Below, one piece after another: positions 1 to 12,865 of a stretch of 64,000 nucleotides of DNA. Source of the stretch: Takifugu bimaculatus (lineage: Eukaryota > Chordata > Actinopteri > Tetraodontiformes > Tetraodontidae); assembly GCA_004026145.2 (NCBI GenBank), contig CP034979.1, positions 5,312,701 to 5,376,700 of the forward strand, given 5' to 3'. The notes under the pieces are model-generated. The model was not told the origin of the DNA. It saw only the letters and a list, made by a program, of their open reading frames with translations, and did no database searches. Position 1 is the stretch's first letter. The number at the start of each line of letters is the position of its first letter. Both the position numbers and the translations under genes were made by a program.

Positions 1-2174
1 TTTAGGGGAAAACATGTGGTTGAGATGTATTCAGAACAATACACAAACAATGCATTTCAGAAGGAAGTCAAGGACAAAGAACAGCTCTCACCTTGAGGGA
101 CAATGATGTTCATTGTGTGAAAGAAGGTCTAATACAGATGCAGAGACCAATTTAAAGTTAAACCTTTGAAGCATTTCAGATTTCAACATAGCTATGAGAT
201 AAACGGTGATCAGATTATCGCTCAGCATCATGAGGAGGAATAAAAAGCATGTGAGGTTTGCAAAAGATACAAATCCAGGTCTCTTGTGCTGGATCTGCAC
301 CAAAGAGCGTAGAAAAGGACAAAAGGGAGAGTTACTGCTTAACATTCTAGATGGAGGAGCAAAGTTGGATGAAATACAACAAATAAAGATGATTTTAATG
401 GGATTTTCTTAAACTTCCTGTTAATGTGATGGTCACAACATCGTTAAAGGTGTTAAATATCCTGAATCTGAAGCCAACAACAAAACTCAATGTTGTCTGT
501 GGAGGGAAGAAGTGTGCATTTTTTCGGACACAATATTTTACTGCAGCTTCCCGGCAACAGTGTGTGTTAACATTCTATCTCCAAAAATGCACGCCGCGGA
601 AGCAGAACTTGAGCTTGGCCATTGTGCGATTTAAACCGTGTTGAATGACTCTCTAAAGTACGTACAACTGCAACTGCAACCTTGGCCGTTTTCAGCGTGT
701 TCTATGCACCCGCACACTCTGACTGAATCGACTGGAGCAAAGCAGCCAGGCTGTTGTTGAGACACTGACGGCTTTCTCCTAAATGCACACAGGACATCTT
801 TGTCAGTGGCCTGGGCTGAATGGAGATCCTCTGCCAATGAAGAGGAAAAGGAGGAGAATGGCAGACAGAGCCAGGGTGACTCTCAGGTGGTCCTGACTCC
901 ATCTTTCTTTCTCTCTTCCTCTTTCTCTGTTGGACAAACATCTCCACACTGTGGCACGTCTGTCAGTGCGGCTCTCTTCGCCCTCCAGGCAGTTTCTGTC
1001 CATTCAACAGGCTCCTATAATAAGTCAGTGAACAGAGGGGGGGCAATGAGACGGAAGGAAGAAAGGGCAGACAAATAGTTTGGGTTCCTCCTTTTTTGTT
1101 GTGCTCCTCCATCGAGCAACACAAGAGAAAACAAAACAGCATAAAGAGGAAGTTCTGCTGCTCGTCTCTCCCCATCTCCTCTACCGCGGAAAACACACAT
1201 GCAGAAACAAATACAGAGGACCATGACTTCTCTAACCCAAAAGGTACCCCCACTCCTCAGTGTGTGTGTGTGTGTGTGTAATTTTAAGAGAGAGAATGAA
1301 GACCCACAAAAAATGGTTGGGGTGACAGACCAGAATAAAAGGAAGTAGGCCTGGGCAGGTTGCATGAGTGGAATATGAGGGCAACAGTAGAGGTCGACTT
1401 GGCCGCTTTGTGCCTCTATGAATTCAAACCTTTCACATTTCCATGGAAACAATCATTATATAGTTAGAATCAAAAAGGTATATTTCTCTATATGCAGCCT
1501 TTTTGACAAAGTAGATCCTTTGATCACAGTTATGGTTAAACCTTCTCAGGTGCATCTGACACCTCTCACCTGCTGGAGTAAAACACAGTTTCTCAATACA
1601 AACGGAGACAACGACAGCTTTCGCTGCTGGAACTGATCTTCTATGGAGACGTCTGCCATTTTTTTCAGAATTGCTGCTTTGGTTGACAAGAAATTTCCTT
1701 TATTATTTGACAATAATGGTCCCCCCTCCACTCCAGCCCTACACTTCTCTGTTGCTTTGAGTGAATCAAAGCCTCAAAGCTCTTCGGAGGGATAAAATGG
1801 CTACAACAATGAAAACTTGAAGCATATTAATAAAGCTGTGATTTAAAAGCTTCTCAGCATTGTCTCCGCATTGCAAAACATCTGACGAAATCATTTAGAA
1901 TCGCTCAGTTAGGTAATGTTGCACAGAGCCTCTACTTTGGAGCTCAGACATGAGAAATGACAGCCTTGCAAACTTACGAGATCCATTCAATTTGTGGTTT
2001 TTAAACCATTTTCAACAGCTCCATTCTGCTACAAAATCCTTACCTTTTTCGTGGAGGGTGAGTGGGGAAGGGGGGGGGGGGGTGATCATATTGCTGTATA
2101 TGTCAGTAGAGAAATGCCACAGCAATCAACAGGTCAGAGGGTAATCTGACAGACGATGATGCAGCTCAGTGGTG

Positions 2175-2178
<4 letters not shown>

Positions 2179-2205
<27 letters not shown>

Positions 2206-2219
2206 GGGGGGGGGGGGGG
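2179..2219. repeat. (GT)13 followed by G15
   Basis: A GT dinucleotide tract (2179-2204) runs directly into a homopolymer of 15 G (2205-2219). A separate 13-G run sits nearby at 2070-2082. Confidence 0.95.
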
Positions 2220-3629
2220 CGAATGAGCAACATGTAGAAATCAGCCAGATAAATGTAGCTTCAGGGAGGAAAAAATATCTACAGCAGAGGTGTGCGGAAC
2301 AAAAGTTTGTGATAGGCCGAGGGTAAAGAGACAAAAGGCCAGGGAACTGAGCAGTGCAGGGAGACAGGTTGGTGTCACAAGGAGCTGATGGATAGCTCTG
2401 ACTGACAGGCAAACAGACAGGTCTATGGCAGCCCAGTCAGTCCCATTATGGTGCAGGGGTGTTCCCGCTACAGTGGAAGCTGTCACTCCTCTATCGCTCA
2501 AATGACAAGCCACTGTAGCCGGGGACGCGCCGCAATGGGCTGAGAAAGCATGTCATCTCTTTCTTTTCTTCTCCCTCTCGGCGATGTCTCGCTCGATAAA
2601 GGAGCAGCCGCCAGAACAATAGGAACGACGGACTAGAAAAGGACGGAGAAAGACAGAGAAATGGGGGAGAGGGCGAGAGCGAGATGGGGCGTTATGACAT
2701 CTGAATTATATTTCTATCGCCTCAGACACCAGAGAAGAATGGAGGGAAGAAAGACAGATGGAGGGAGGGAGGGAGGGAAGAAGGTGGGACGGCAAACCAT
2801 CACTTAGATGTTTATTTTAACTTCACTGTATTTGGTGTGCACCTAAAAACCCAGTCCTCTGTGTCTGTGACATGCTCTTTGAATACCCCTGTGGGGGAAA
2901 CACTGAGGGAAAAGTGATCTTCATGCTACCGGGAGGGATGTTTTTAACAATTTTACGAGTTTATGACAATAAACTCCAAACTGCCACACACGAGGACTGA
3001 CGAGGACACCCGGGAATCTGACAGTCATGACAGGAACAGACGCGGAAGCGAGAGGAGACGCCGCGACAGAACAGTAGAATTCTATGTTTGATTTTGGAAT
3101 TAGAGAATATTTCGCTTTAATATCACGTGATATTAATATTCTTGCTGTCAGTCAGGGCTGATGTGACGCAGAAGCACAATGACAGCGATGGCGGCAGAGA
3201 AAGAGACTCTATCTGCTCACACATTTCTTTTCTTTCATTTTATTATCCTATTACGAGCGTCCTTCAGACTTTTAACATGTCACATCTATACTTGTGTGCC
3301 GGCTGTGCACATTCAAATCAGTGTGTGTGACACCCAGCCCTCTATAACCTCATTAGAATCTTTCAGGTCCCGCTGTGCAGCCATCCACACACTCTCACAC
3401 TGCTTTGATTCCTCAAAGTATAAAGATGTCAATCACCTGCCTCCCCTTGTCAGAGGAGGGGAATTCATACACGCCGGCTCACGTTCATGTCTGTACTTGG
3501 TCTCCGAACACACGCTCGCACAGACGCACACACATAAACTATCCATCAATGTCCTCCTCCCACTTTCCTCCATCTCTCTTTTGCTCTCTCATCACTCCCC
3601 CTCAGCCATTCCACTATTTGAGAGTAATT

Positions 3630-3840
3630 TCATGTGCCAGCATGGTGCATAATACACTTTTAATGGACAACTAATTCTCTGCCATTACTTCGTCAACATG
3701 ATTACGGGATCTGCCGCTCGCAATCCTGAGGAGTTGGGCCCAGGCTTTTTAAATATACACAAGACATTAATGTCTCTCTATTCAGCTTTACATCAGGGGA
3801 TGTCAGCCATTTACATAATGCTGCCATTGAGGTCTGTGAC
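3630..3840. promoter_or_regulatory. Candidate conserved regulatory block
   Basis: Unique, non-repeat DNA with many AT-core homeodomain-like motifs (ACTAATTCT, GTAATTTC, CATAATAC) and a perfect 14-bp palindrome at 3762-3775 centred on ATTAAT. It lies downstream of camkmt. Regulatory function is inference from texture alone. Confidence 0.25.
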
Positions 3841-6504
3841 AGGCTCTCTCTCTTTTACTTGCTCCCTCACTCTCTCTCTCTCCTTTTCTATCTCTCTGGC
3901 TCTATTTTTCGACATGATTTCTTTCCACAAAGAGCCCCAGAGCGCTGCCTTTTCTCCCGTCTCCTTCTCTGCTATTCTGTGAATGCTTGCTATTTGCACC
4001 GATGTCATAGAAAGGACGGGATACGGACGGACGAGGACGGGGGGTGGGAAGAATGGGGATAAGTGAGGGGTTTGGATGGGGGAAAGTTGCCTTTCCATCA
4101 CCTGTACAAAGACAGAATAAAAGGGATGAGTGTTTAATTTGTCCACTTAAATTGGAAGTTCATTAAGCTTGTGCGGATTCTCCTGGGGGAAATATTAAAT
4201 CACGGCAAGCAAAGGTTAAAATCATCCGGTTTGATTATTCCATCCTATAATTGCAAGCAGAATGTCAAGACAAGTTTGCTGGAACGTCATCAGTCCAGTT
4301 TCTTTTTATTACTGCAGGTTAATTTGTTGTTTTATTAATAACGTAAACAACAGAAACGGTCGGATATTACGTGACAACGATTCAACTAAATCAAAGTGTA
4401 GCCCTGGTGGACGCAGGTCTGCAAATACAGAAACATAGGAAACATTCTGTCTGCTGTCAGGAAGTTCACGCAGCATCTAAAGTCCTACACCCAACATAAT
4501 AAAACGCCTCCATCCGGTTTAAAGTAGCCTTTAGCCTGCATATACACAGCTTTGCGTGTGGTGTTTGTACAGTGGACTCTCTAGGGCTAAATCAAAGCCA
4601 GCAAGGTTGTTATTGTCTCCGTGGGGAGATTTCCTATAGAGCTTTGTTTGATGTATGACAGAAGGCCACAATTGGCCACTAGGGCCAAATACAGGAAGTT
4701 GTCTTTCATGTTGTGCGACGCCATTTTGTCAGGTCAAGGCTGGTTTATGAGTCTCTCAGGAACAATGGGAGAGCTGGGCAGAAACTGTTGTTTGTCCTTG
4801 TGTCACCAAAAGAACGGTGTATCTAACATCGAGTGTTCTACTGACTGACTTGTTACCTCCAAACTGGTGAACATTCCCAACTATATGCTTTCATTTTCCC
4901 AGTATCAGGTGACTTGTTTACTGGTGTGGACAATGCATACTTGACTTTAGAAACCGGTCTCTTTGACCATTAGTGAAAACTGGATGAAAAAGTTCCCGAA
5001 TTCCGAGCAGCGATTGCCTGTAAAGGAAACACATTTCATAGCAAGAGAATAGGAAGGCCATGCACCGGCTGAGAGAGTTAGAGTACTCTTCTTAAGCAAA
5101 TGGATGAAAAAGCCTCACAGAATGTCTGCGTCTGTGCTGCACAGTCGGAGGTGCTGCGTTGAACACCATTAGGTTGGTAACAGGTGTGTGTCCAGACGTA
5201 CAGAGTGCTCCCTGTGAATGTGTGTGTAGATACTGGTCTAGTATGAGCTGTAATTTGCCAATCCTACTACCATTAAAGGCCCTGCCGCACCTGCTGGTGG
5301 TGTGTATTCACATGCACACCAGCACCCACATATACTCCGAGCTAGCCAAACTACATCTAAAATTAAATGGAAAAGGACAGGTCCACATCCACACTTTTTG
5401 TAAAGCTGCAAATAGCAGCCTGCTCATAGCTAAACACTGATTCTATTATCGTCACATCCAGTGTTGATGATGTCAGCATGCGAAGCAAGTGCTAAATACA
5501 AATACAAATAAGCCAAAGGGGGGGTAGCGTCAAATGGCTTTAGTATTGTTATTCAAATGTGTGTTGAGTATGCACTGTCAATGGCTTGTCTTTGATATTG
5601 CACAGACTATCCTGAACACACTTAGTCATCATTTATGTGGCCTTCCAGCAGCTCAGAAGGATTACTGCTGATCGCTCATCAATCATGACATGCAACACAC
5701 TCCAACACCACCATCTAATCACTGGCTGATGGCAATGAAAGCTGTAAAAGCGTACCAAGCATCTCCTCCTGGGAAGGTTCCTGTAGTAATTTTTGAATAG
5801 TAACAAACCAACCTTCAGAGAGGTCTGCAAAAAAAGAATGAAAGAAAAAACAAACACATCAAAAGTAAAGTTTCTGGATGTGTCAAAAAGCTGCAAAGTG
5901 CTGCACATCAGAGAAAACTAAAATACTAATAAATAAAAGCCTGATGTAAAGCTTCCATCTCATGAAAATTGAATATGTGACTGCTGATACAATACTGTTT
6001 TGACTTCAGACAGTTAGCATTAGCATCTCAGAGTCAGTGACAGGTAAAACCACATGCTATATAAGATAACAGACATTTCAATGAATAGCTGAACACTGCC
6101 ATTAGAGAGGTGAGGGGTGGGGAGCGATGCAGATCACAGAGCAATAGAAAGATGATATTGCTATTACTACGTGTTGACACATGAGATTGCATTTACATTT
6201 TCATCCAACAGAAGACTAAAAGCAGAGCGTTGTTTGTGACAGTAAGCTACAATTTGTGAATACAGAAAGAGTAATCAATATGGAGAACAGCTTTGAAGCT
6301 GCATTGTAAAGCATATAAAAATGCTTAACATGCTGTCTCGGCTGTACTTTACCACCTCATCTCTCTTTGTCTCTTTCCACTCCTCCCAAGGCCTTTTGCT
6401 GCTGACTCTCACCCTTCACTTTCTCCTGATTTCCATCCTCGCTCTCTCTGCTGCTTGAATAGGTTGTCGATGAGAGACTTCACTGCGTTTGTGTTTCATG
6501 TTGT

Positions 6505-6600
6505 CAATAGCGATGGCGTTATCAATTAGTGCAGCAGTGGGAGCCCAATTAACAGCATCAAACAGCTAATTAATAGAGCTGTGTGAGTTAGTGGCGCACA
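6505..6600. promoter_or_regulatory. Candidate homeodomain-motif enhancer block
   Basis: Within 95 bp there are ATCAATTAGT, CCAATTAACA and AGCTAATTAATAG, three classic TAAT-core sites in an otherwise balanced, repeat-free context. It resembles vertebrate developmental enhancer cores. Conservation was not tested. Confidence 0.3.
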
Positions 6601-7252
6601 ACAGCACGCCGCATGACTCTGAGCCGACACAGGCATGTTACAACGGCTACACTGCAGGGAAGAGAGCTCTTGTCTCATGTGCACAGAAAAGCATCAATAT
6701 GGCCACATGCACATACAGAGATAAATGCTACATATATACCCTATATCTTAAAAAAGCTAAAGGACCTACAATTAGAAACAAACCACGTATAGACAAGCAC
6801 ACGATGGACAGAATCAGTCGCAGATAAATGGAGATGAAAGGGAATGAAAAGGTAATAAACAGGTTTGAAGGTGATAATAATCAGGACTTTGTAATAATTT
6901 CATGTTTAAGCATGCAGCCATTACTGGATCCATGTAAAGCACATAAAGGTACATATGTACAGCTTCATTTACTGCCAATTGAAACAGATAAATTAATGAA
7001 TAGCTGAACTGCACGTCTACTGTCACCAAGAAACGGACACAAAAATGACAAACCAGTTCAGCATGTAGAGTATTAGCTGGCACAATTAGCTGGCACTTCT
7101 GGATAAAGCCAAATATTTTGGGGGCTTCCAATATTTCCAGAACATACTTAGCTCCCTTTATTTAAAAAAAATAGACCCCGACAACTCAAGGCTACCAAAC
7201 TCTTGACAGCTAATCGGCGGAAGTGGCTGCACTCATAGCCTTTCAGAAACTG

Positions 7253-7311
7253 TCTCTCTCTCTCTCTCTCTTTCTGTCTCTGTCTCTCTCTCTCCCTCCC
7301 ACACACACACA

Positions 7312-7344
<33 letters not shown>
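7253..7344. repeat. Compound (TC)n-(CA)n microsatellite
   Basis: An imperfect TC tract is followed by a CA tract with one AAAC interruption. Open frames through it on both strands are repeat translations. Confidence 0.95.
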
Positions 7345-7348
<4 letters not shown>

Positions 7349-7646
7349 GTAAATACACATTCACAAACACTCTGGGACAAAGTTGTCATTACGACTCTTG
7401 CACCGAATGAGCTAAAGGTTAATTGCACCAAAGTCCTTGTGACCGTATGGATGCATGTGCGCGTTACTGTAGATTGGAAATGATGAGTGTATGCATTGAA
7501 ACCCTCACCAGATTACTGAGGCTAAATGCCTTTTTGTCACAGATTGGAGTGGACAAAATGTATTCACATTTCCCTCTGAGGATGCAGACAAGGGGCTCCT
7601 GGAGTATTTACTTCCCCCAGACCCAAAAGCCAGAAACTATGGATAG

Positions 7647-7681
<35 letters not shown>

Positions 7682-7700
7682 CGTGCGTGCGCGTGTGTGT
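7647..7700. repeat. (AT)n-(GT)n-(GC GT)n microsatellite
   Basis: An AT tract passes into GT and then mixed GC/GT alternation, all alternating purine-pyrimidine. Confidence 0.95.
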
Positions 7701-8629
7701 CACACAACACTTAGTGACTAAGGACATTTTGAAACAATTTCCTGATTTTATCAGTGGATGGCTGAAAATGGAGCAGCAAACTCAATGTTACATCCAGGGC
7801 GCGCACTCAGAGCCTGACTGAAAATAAAATCATGTGTGTGGTTTGTTGTGGTCTGTCTTTCGCCGTACTGGTGTGGCAGCGGAGGGGCCCAAGAGTCACT
7901 GGCAGAGTGCCGAGCTGCGGCCTCGTTGACCTTCAAAGCAGAGACGAGGGCCCTCTCCATCCTGCCAGCACCACTTGTAGCAGGAAGAGAGGCTTGTTGA
8001 CAGGCCCCTAATGGCCCCTCTGGCCCACGGGAACATGGGTCGGCAGGTTAGAGCTGTTGCCCTGGCGACTACAGGCATATAGGGCAGTTAAAGAGGGTGG
8101 AAAGGATGGAAGGACATTAGGGTGGAGAGAAGACACAGGAAGGTAATCAATCATAACTGGGAGGATTCAGGCTAGTACCATGGATGGATGGAAGACAACG
8201 GTCCAGAGTTCTGCTTTACTAACACAAACTGCAGGTAGAATCAATAGGCCCATGTCTGAGTAGTTTTTACCTTGACTCATCTGAGATTTAGTTTCCGAGA
8301 AAAGTCCTCTCAAGCACAATAAACACATCTGGAAAACAGGATGAAACAAATCGAAGGGGCTTTGTAATAAAATAAGTGGCGCAGACAGAGCACCATTAAA
8401 CTGAAATTTCCTCACTGAAAACAGCCGGCTTTGGCAGGTTTAAAGATTTGTCTCCCACCTCGTCGCTGCTCAGGCTGATTAACCAAGAGTCACACGTGAA
8501 CAATGGCACCGACGTTAGCCGTCAGACAAACACCGCTGCAAGAGACTGTCACTGCTGAAGACTCTCAACACCAACTACTTGTATCATTTCATATGTCTCA
8601 GTCTGTTTGCCGTCTTCCTTTTTCTCCTG

Positions 8630-8720
8630 CCTGACCTAATCAGGAGAAAGTTGAGGGCTTTCATCATCAACGTGGACCCCTTAATTAGCAACCGGTTGCT
8701 TTAAGCGCATGTGTAAGCAT
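8630..8720. promoter_or_regulatory. Candidate regulatory block with palindrome
   Basis: It contains CCTTAATTAGC directly followed by the perfect palindrome AGCAACCGGTTGCT (8687-8700), which includes a Grainyhead-like AACCGGTT core. Non-repeat DNA; function is inferred. Confidence 0.3.
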
Positions 8721-9212
8721 TACTGTAATGTGCAAATGTGTGTATGTACACAGCAGCGCCCATGATGACCCCTGCCTTCTCCAGTTAATCAGCAAATAAG
8801 CTGGAGGGTGAACTTTGACTCTGGCATCTGCCGATGGAGAGCTTTAATAGAAGGAGGCATTGGGCAGGTGAAGGGGGATAGACACGAGCATGGAGTCCAG
8901 AGATTAATGTCAACAGGCAACTGATTATCATTTCCTAAACCTGTTGAATAAAAGCATTTTCTTCAATGAAGTTCTCTCTCAAAAACTTTTTTATCACTAA
9001 ATGTCTTCTTCTGTAATAGGAAATATTCCCATCAGGGCCACCATCAGTGGTGTGTGGGAGGAATGGGGATGGCTCCATCTCAACCACCTCAACTCAGATG
9101 TGATGGCTTTGAATTTTCTTTTTTTAAGGAAAAAAATGCTCTTAGAGACTTTGCGGCATTCCACTTCATGAGCACAAACAAACGGACGAAAAAGCCATTC
9201 TGGAGGGAGAAG

Positions 9213-9266
9213 TGTGTGTATGTGTGTATCTGTGTGTAAGTGTGTGTGTGTGTGGGGGGGGGGGGG
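9213..9266. repeat. Imperfect (TG)n followed by G13
   Basis: Interrupted TG units end at 9253 and pass straight into 13 G (9254-9266), the same arrangement as at 2179 and 40373. Confidence 0.95.
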
Positions 9267-9757
9267 CATAGCAAAAAAAAGAGCCCCTTAAAAACCTGGG
9301 AGAGATAAAGAGGGTGGGAAAGGGGAGTGAGGGGAGGGGGGGCAGGAAGGCACACAGACAGAGCTGAAAAACCAAAGTGACTCCACTACCGATAATGAGC
9401 GGATCATTTAAAAAGCTCTTCTCAATTTGCTCTGAGGAGGAGTAGAGAGACGAAAAGGCCTGAAAGGTTTTAGACATTTTTAGCAAAAAGATTGGGGGTG
9501 AGAGCACGAAATAGTTGGGGATGTGAAAAAATGTTGTCAGATGTGTGCACACGTATATGGTACACACATCAATGTATCTCACGTAGCGCAAGTCTGTCAG
9601 GTTCCCTCTCTCACACACACACACACACACACTAACACGTACCAGTACCAATGTGTCGAGTGCAACATGTCTACGGCTGAGACTGATGTGTGTGCGCGTG
9701 CTGAGTGTGTTTTATGACAGTATTGTGTTTTAATGCATTTTGTTGCTGTAGCAGAGA

Positions 9758-10020
9758 GATGGTGGTAGCTCAGTCCGTTGGGGGCTGGTTCAAAGCCCAA
9801 TGTGGACCAAAATTGAAGGGTGTTCTGGTAGGGGATGCTGACAGAACAGCTTCAGAGCAATGCCGAGGTACCCTTGAGCAAGGTACCGAACACACAACTG
9901 TGATGAACTGGTGACTCATCTGGGGTCTACCCTGGCTTGGCCTGTATGCAGCTGGGATAGACTTCAGCCCCCTGCCACCAACCCCAAAAGGGATAAAGCG
10001 GTCAAGAAAATGAAACGAAT
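9758..10020 (+). repeat. tRNA-derived SINE-like fish repeat
   Basis: The head reads GGTAGCTCAGT, an RNA polymerase III A box, with a B-box match GGTTCAAAGCC at 9787-9797. The gap between them is only about 10 bases, shorter than in a tRNA, so part of the tRNA head is probably deleted. The body contains the family phrase GAGGTACCCTTGAGCAAGG. The tail ends with AGCTGGGATAGACTTCAG and GGGATAAAGCGG followed by GAAAATGAAACGAAT, which I recognise as the 3' end of very common teleost SINE-type repeats. Reading frames across it are chance. The family name was not assigned. Confidence 0.75.
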
Positions 10021-11075
10021 ACTGTAGCAGCCTGACCGATGTTTTCAAGCTCACCTCCAGCTGCAGGATTTTGCTTCTTCAAAGTTATTCTTTGTAAAAC
10101 TAGATATTTAACTCTACTGGGCGTGATCTTACTGGAGGTAATTTGTTACTTATGTAAAAGAAACATTTTATGTTAATCTCACCTGTCGACAGCTACAAGT
10201 TTAAAAACCCATTTGCAATTGTGGTCCTCGCTGCTGCCTCTTGTGGTGCGGACTGAGCATTGCATTGGTCGGTAGCTCGTTCCAGAGTTCAGCGACTTCA
10301 AACCAAGATGTATTTAGCCATTTTAATTATTTTTGTCAGTGTTGCATCCAGAAACATGTGACAGAAAGTACTGTGTTTGGGTTTTTAACTGTAAATCCAT
10401 GAGGGCCCCTGACTCAGGTATTTCAAAACTTTCCACATTTACAGCATTTCTGTCATCCTTCTTCATCAGCCCTTCAGTTCTTTCCAGTACTCGCTCTCCC
10501 CCTTCTTCCTCCCCCATGCTCGCCTCTCTCCCCCTCTGCTCTTTCTTCTTCCCTCTCCATCTTGACACAGTACACTGAGCCTAATCGTGGATAATTGGGT
10601 GGGAGGGGCAGTGGGCCGGCCCTGCCTTTGTGTGCAAAGGGCAAGTGGTCAAGTTAATGGGGCCCTTGTGTCGAGCCAGGAGCACTCTGTCTCTCAGTGC
10701 TCTGTTCGATCACTCACTAGGCCAGTCAATCTCAGTGTCTCAGTCAACTTCTCTTTTCTTTCGGGGCTGCAGCTTTTCCCTGCTGTTTCGCTCTGCTCTC
10801 CTCTTATTTCCAGCTGTCTCACTTCCTCTTTCCTTCTTGCAGTTTCTCGTCCTCCTCCTGTGTTCTCTCTCTCTCTCTGTTTTCAGCATATCAGACCTCT
10901 TTCAAATATCAAAAGACAGATCAGAAGGTCTCGCTGCTCCATCCTTTCTGCTCACTCTCCCGCCCTCTTTCTGCCTGATAACCAGAAGAGTGAGTCTGCA
11001 GGATTAGCTGCCCACCCTCCTTCCTTTATCCTTCTCTTTTCTTTGGAAGGATAGACTGTATACATGGCTTTATAT

Positions 11076-11166
<91 letters not shown>

Positions 11167-11224
11167 CTTGTCTGGAAGCAGCTTAACCTGCAAGAAGCCA
11201 TTGTGTTTGAAATAGGCCACCACC
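10021..11224. other. Non-coding spacer before camkmt 3' end
   Basis: It holds a pyrimidine-rich stretch at about 10440-10870 (TC-rich, with overlapping open frames that are composition artefacts) and the 84-bp TG repeat at 11080-11163. I see no gene or recognised element. Confidence 0.5.
11080..11163. repeat. (GT)42 microsatellite
   Basis: An uninterrupted 84-bp GT tract lies just beyond the inferred camkmt polyadenylation site. Confidence 0.97.
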
Positions 11225-12865
11225 GACTGGGACTTTAAGGCAACTTTATTTTATTTAACACTGAAATTTAATGAACAAAACTCAATTTCATGAAAATTTT
11301 TATGATTTTGGTTTTGTTGTCCAACATTTGTGAATTTAAAAACATAATATTGAGCTGCATTAGTGTATATTGTGCATTTCTTCTTTTCTAAACTCTCTTG
11401 AAGAAAACATCTTCTATTAAATCCACAAAGATGTACTTAGACATCAAAATTCAACACAATAACACAGAAGAAAAATAATTACTCTGAACAGACACTTCAA
11501 AATATTTATTATTCTTATTTTATTTCTATCTGTTGATATGAAAATATAGGAGAAAAAAACATTTTAAAATTTTTTCTCCAAATTAGCTAAACAAAATTAC
11601 ATAAATAAAGGTGACGTTCCACTCAGTGTTGCAGATCTGACACACATTCTCCTGTAAATATTCAGAAACACCATTCTTCCTTTAGTCATCAGACGTGTGT
11701 GGTGAACACGCTGCACACGGCAATCTGGAAACGTTCAATTCAAATCGCTGAAAACATGATGAATAAATGAAAAGCACCAGTAATGATGATAACTGGAGGC
11801 TGAAAGGGCAAAATGTTTTTGATTCTCAGGAGAGAAGACAGAACATCAGTCAGTGGGCTTCACAGTGAGGCGTGGTCACGTGACAATGTTACATCACAGC
11901 CTGGAGCACAAACGTTACCCCAAAATTAAAGGCAGTGATGAGAGGCAGCAAACAGCTAACCAACACGAGTGTTCGCAGCAGCTTCACAAGCAAACTTCAT
12001 GTACTTTTTTCAGTAATTCAAAAAAAGAAATTGCTCTTAATTTCTGGAGACACATTATTTTTAAATGTGAATGAAACAAAAAGCAGAGAAACACTTCAAG
12101 GATAAAACAGTGCTGCCGTAAAACTCTCAAGACCATGTTGCACAACGTTAAATGATATCAGGTAACCTACAGTGAACTGCCTATATCCATGGTGATGTTG
12201 CTGTAGAAGCTGATATGTGCTGCTCCTGGACCCTAAAAACTGCACCTTTGCATGGAAATAGCTTCATGTGTTAATTTGCTACTGTGAGAAATGAACAAAT
12301 GTTATAAATGTCGACCTCAGACTGGGTTAAATTAGAATTGATTAACTGAGGAAAGGAAAGAAAAGAAAAGCGTGAGACGGAACAGGCAGCTCCGTATTCT
12401 GAGATAAATTACAGCTGGATTAAATGCTGGGATAATAATATGGGTTAATATTTGAACCAGCTGACTAAACTAATGCGTCCAGAGGTGACGGAGCAAAATA
12501 TAATAAACTTACAAATGACTGACAAGATGGATTATTGAAAAAAAAAAAAAATTCAAATAAAGCGGTGCAAGAAGACAGCAATAACTAAACGACTGACCAA
12601 ACTAGCCAGTCGGGTCAGTGGTAATAAGTGATCGTCAATTAAAACATTCTGAAGAGGGCCAGTTGATTCAAAGTTGGAGCAGCTCAGCGAATAGTTGTAA
12701 AAAGGTCGGTTGATGGAGCTCTTTGGCCAGTTCGGCTAAACTTTGAGACCTTTTATCGCGCTGCCTCACTGCCGGAACACATCAGCTCTGGCACCAATGC
12801 ATCGCCAATCTCCAAAAAGCACAAGGCATCGTGGCGTGAAGACCTGTGAAAACTCTTACTTTGGT
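11225..12865 (-). other. camkmt: Probable camkmt 3' UTR
   Basis: About 1.6 kb of AT-rich, mostly non-repetitive DNA lies between the camkmt stop and a doubled poly(A) signal. There is no splice-donor signal or coding pattern in it that I trust. It contains an A run at 12538-12550 and many short ATTTA-like motifs in the transcript direction. The extent is inferred only from the first strong signal pair. Other AATAAA-like hexamers occur inside, so shorter isoforms are possible. Confidence 0.4.
11245..11255 (-). terminator. Overlapping AATAAA poly(A) signals
   Basis: On the minus strand this reads AATAAAATAAA, two overlapping canonical polyadenylation signals about 1.6 kb past the camkmt stop. 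Cleavage would be expected 10-30 bases further left, near 11220-11235, just before the long TG repeat at 11080-11163. Functional use is inferred from position and motif only. Confidence 0.4.

Larger units (their letters stand above)
1..9757. other. Non-coding flank downstream of camkmt
   Basis: No open frame here shows a recognisable protein, codon pattern or splice-bounded exon on either strand; the longest ones run through CA or CT repeats. The content is simple repeats (1261-1279, 2179-2219, 7253-7344, 7647-7700, 9241-9266), polypurine stretches near 2640-2790, and unique blocks with homeodomain-like AT cores listed separately. In human, the side of CAMKMT beyond its 3' end faces SIX3 and SIX2. 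Whether that holds here cannot be seen. Confidence 0.6.

Noticed and set aside
9758..9800. A tRNA gene (A box and B box present).
   Set aside because: The boxes are too close together, no cloverleaf can be drawn, and the fragment continues into a SINE body.
10587..11054. 155-codon open frame on the plus strand rich in Ser, Leu and Phe.
   Set aside because: It is a translation of pyrimidine-rich DNA, with a second overlapping open frame of the same kind; no family similarity.
11026..11223. Open frames made of His-Thr or Cys-Val repeats across CA/TG tracts (here and at about twenty other sites).
   Set aside because: Dinucleotide repeats are open in several frames on both strands; there is no start context, domain or exon border.
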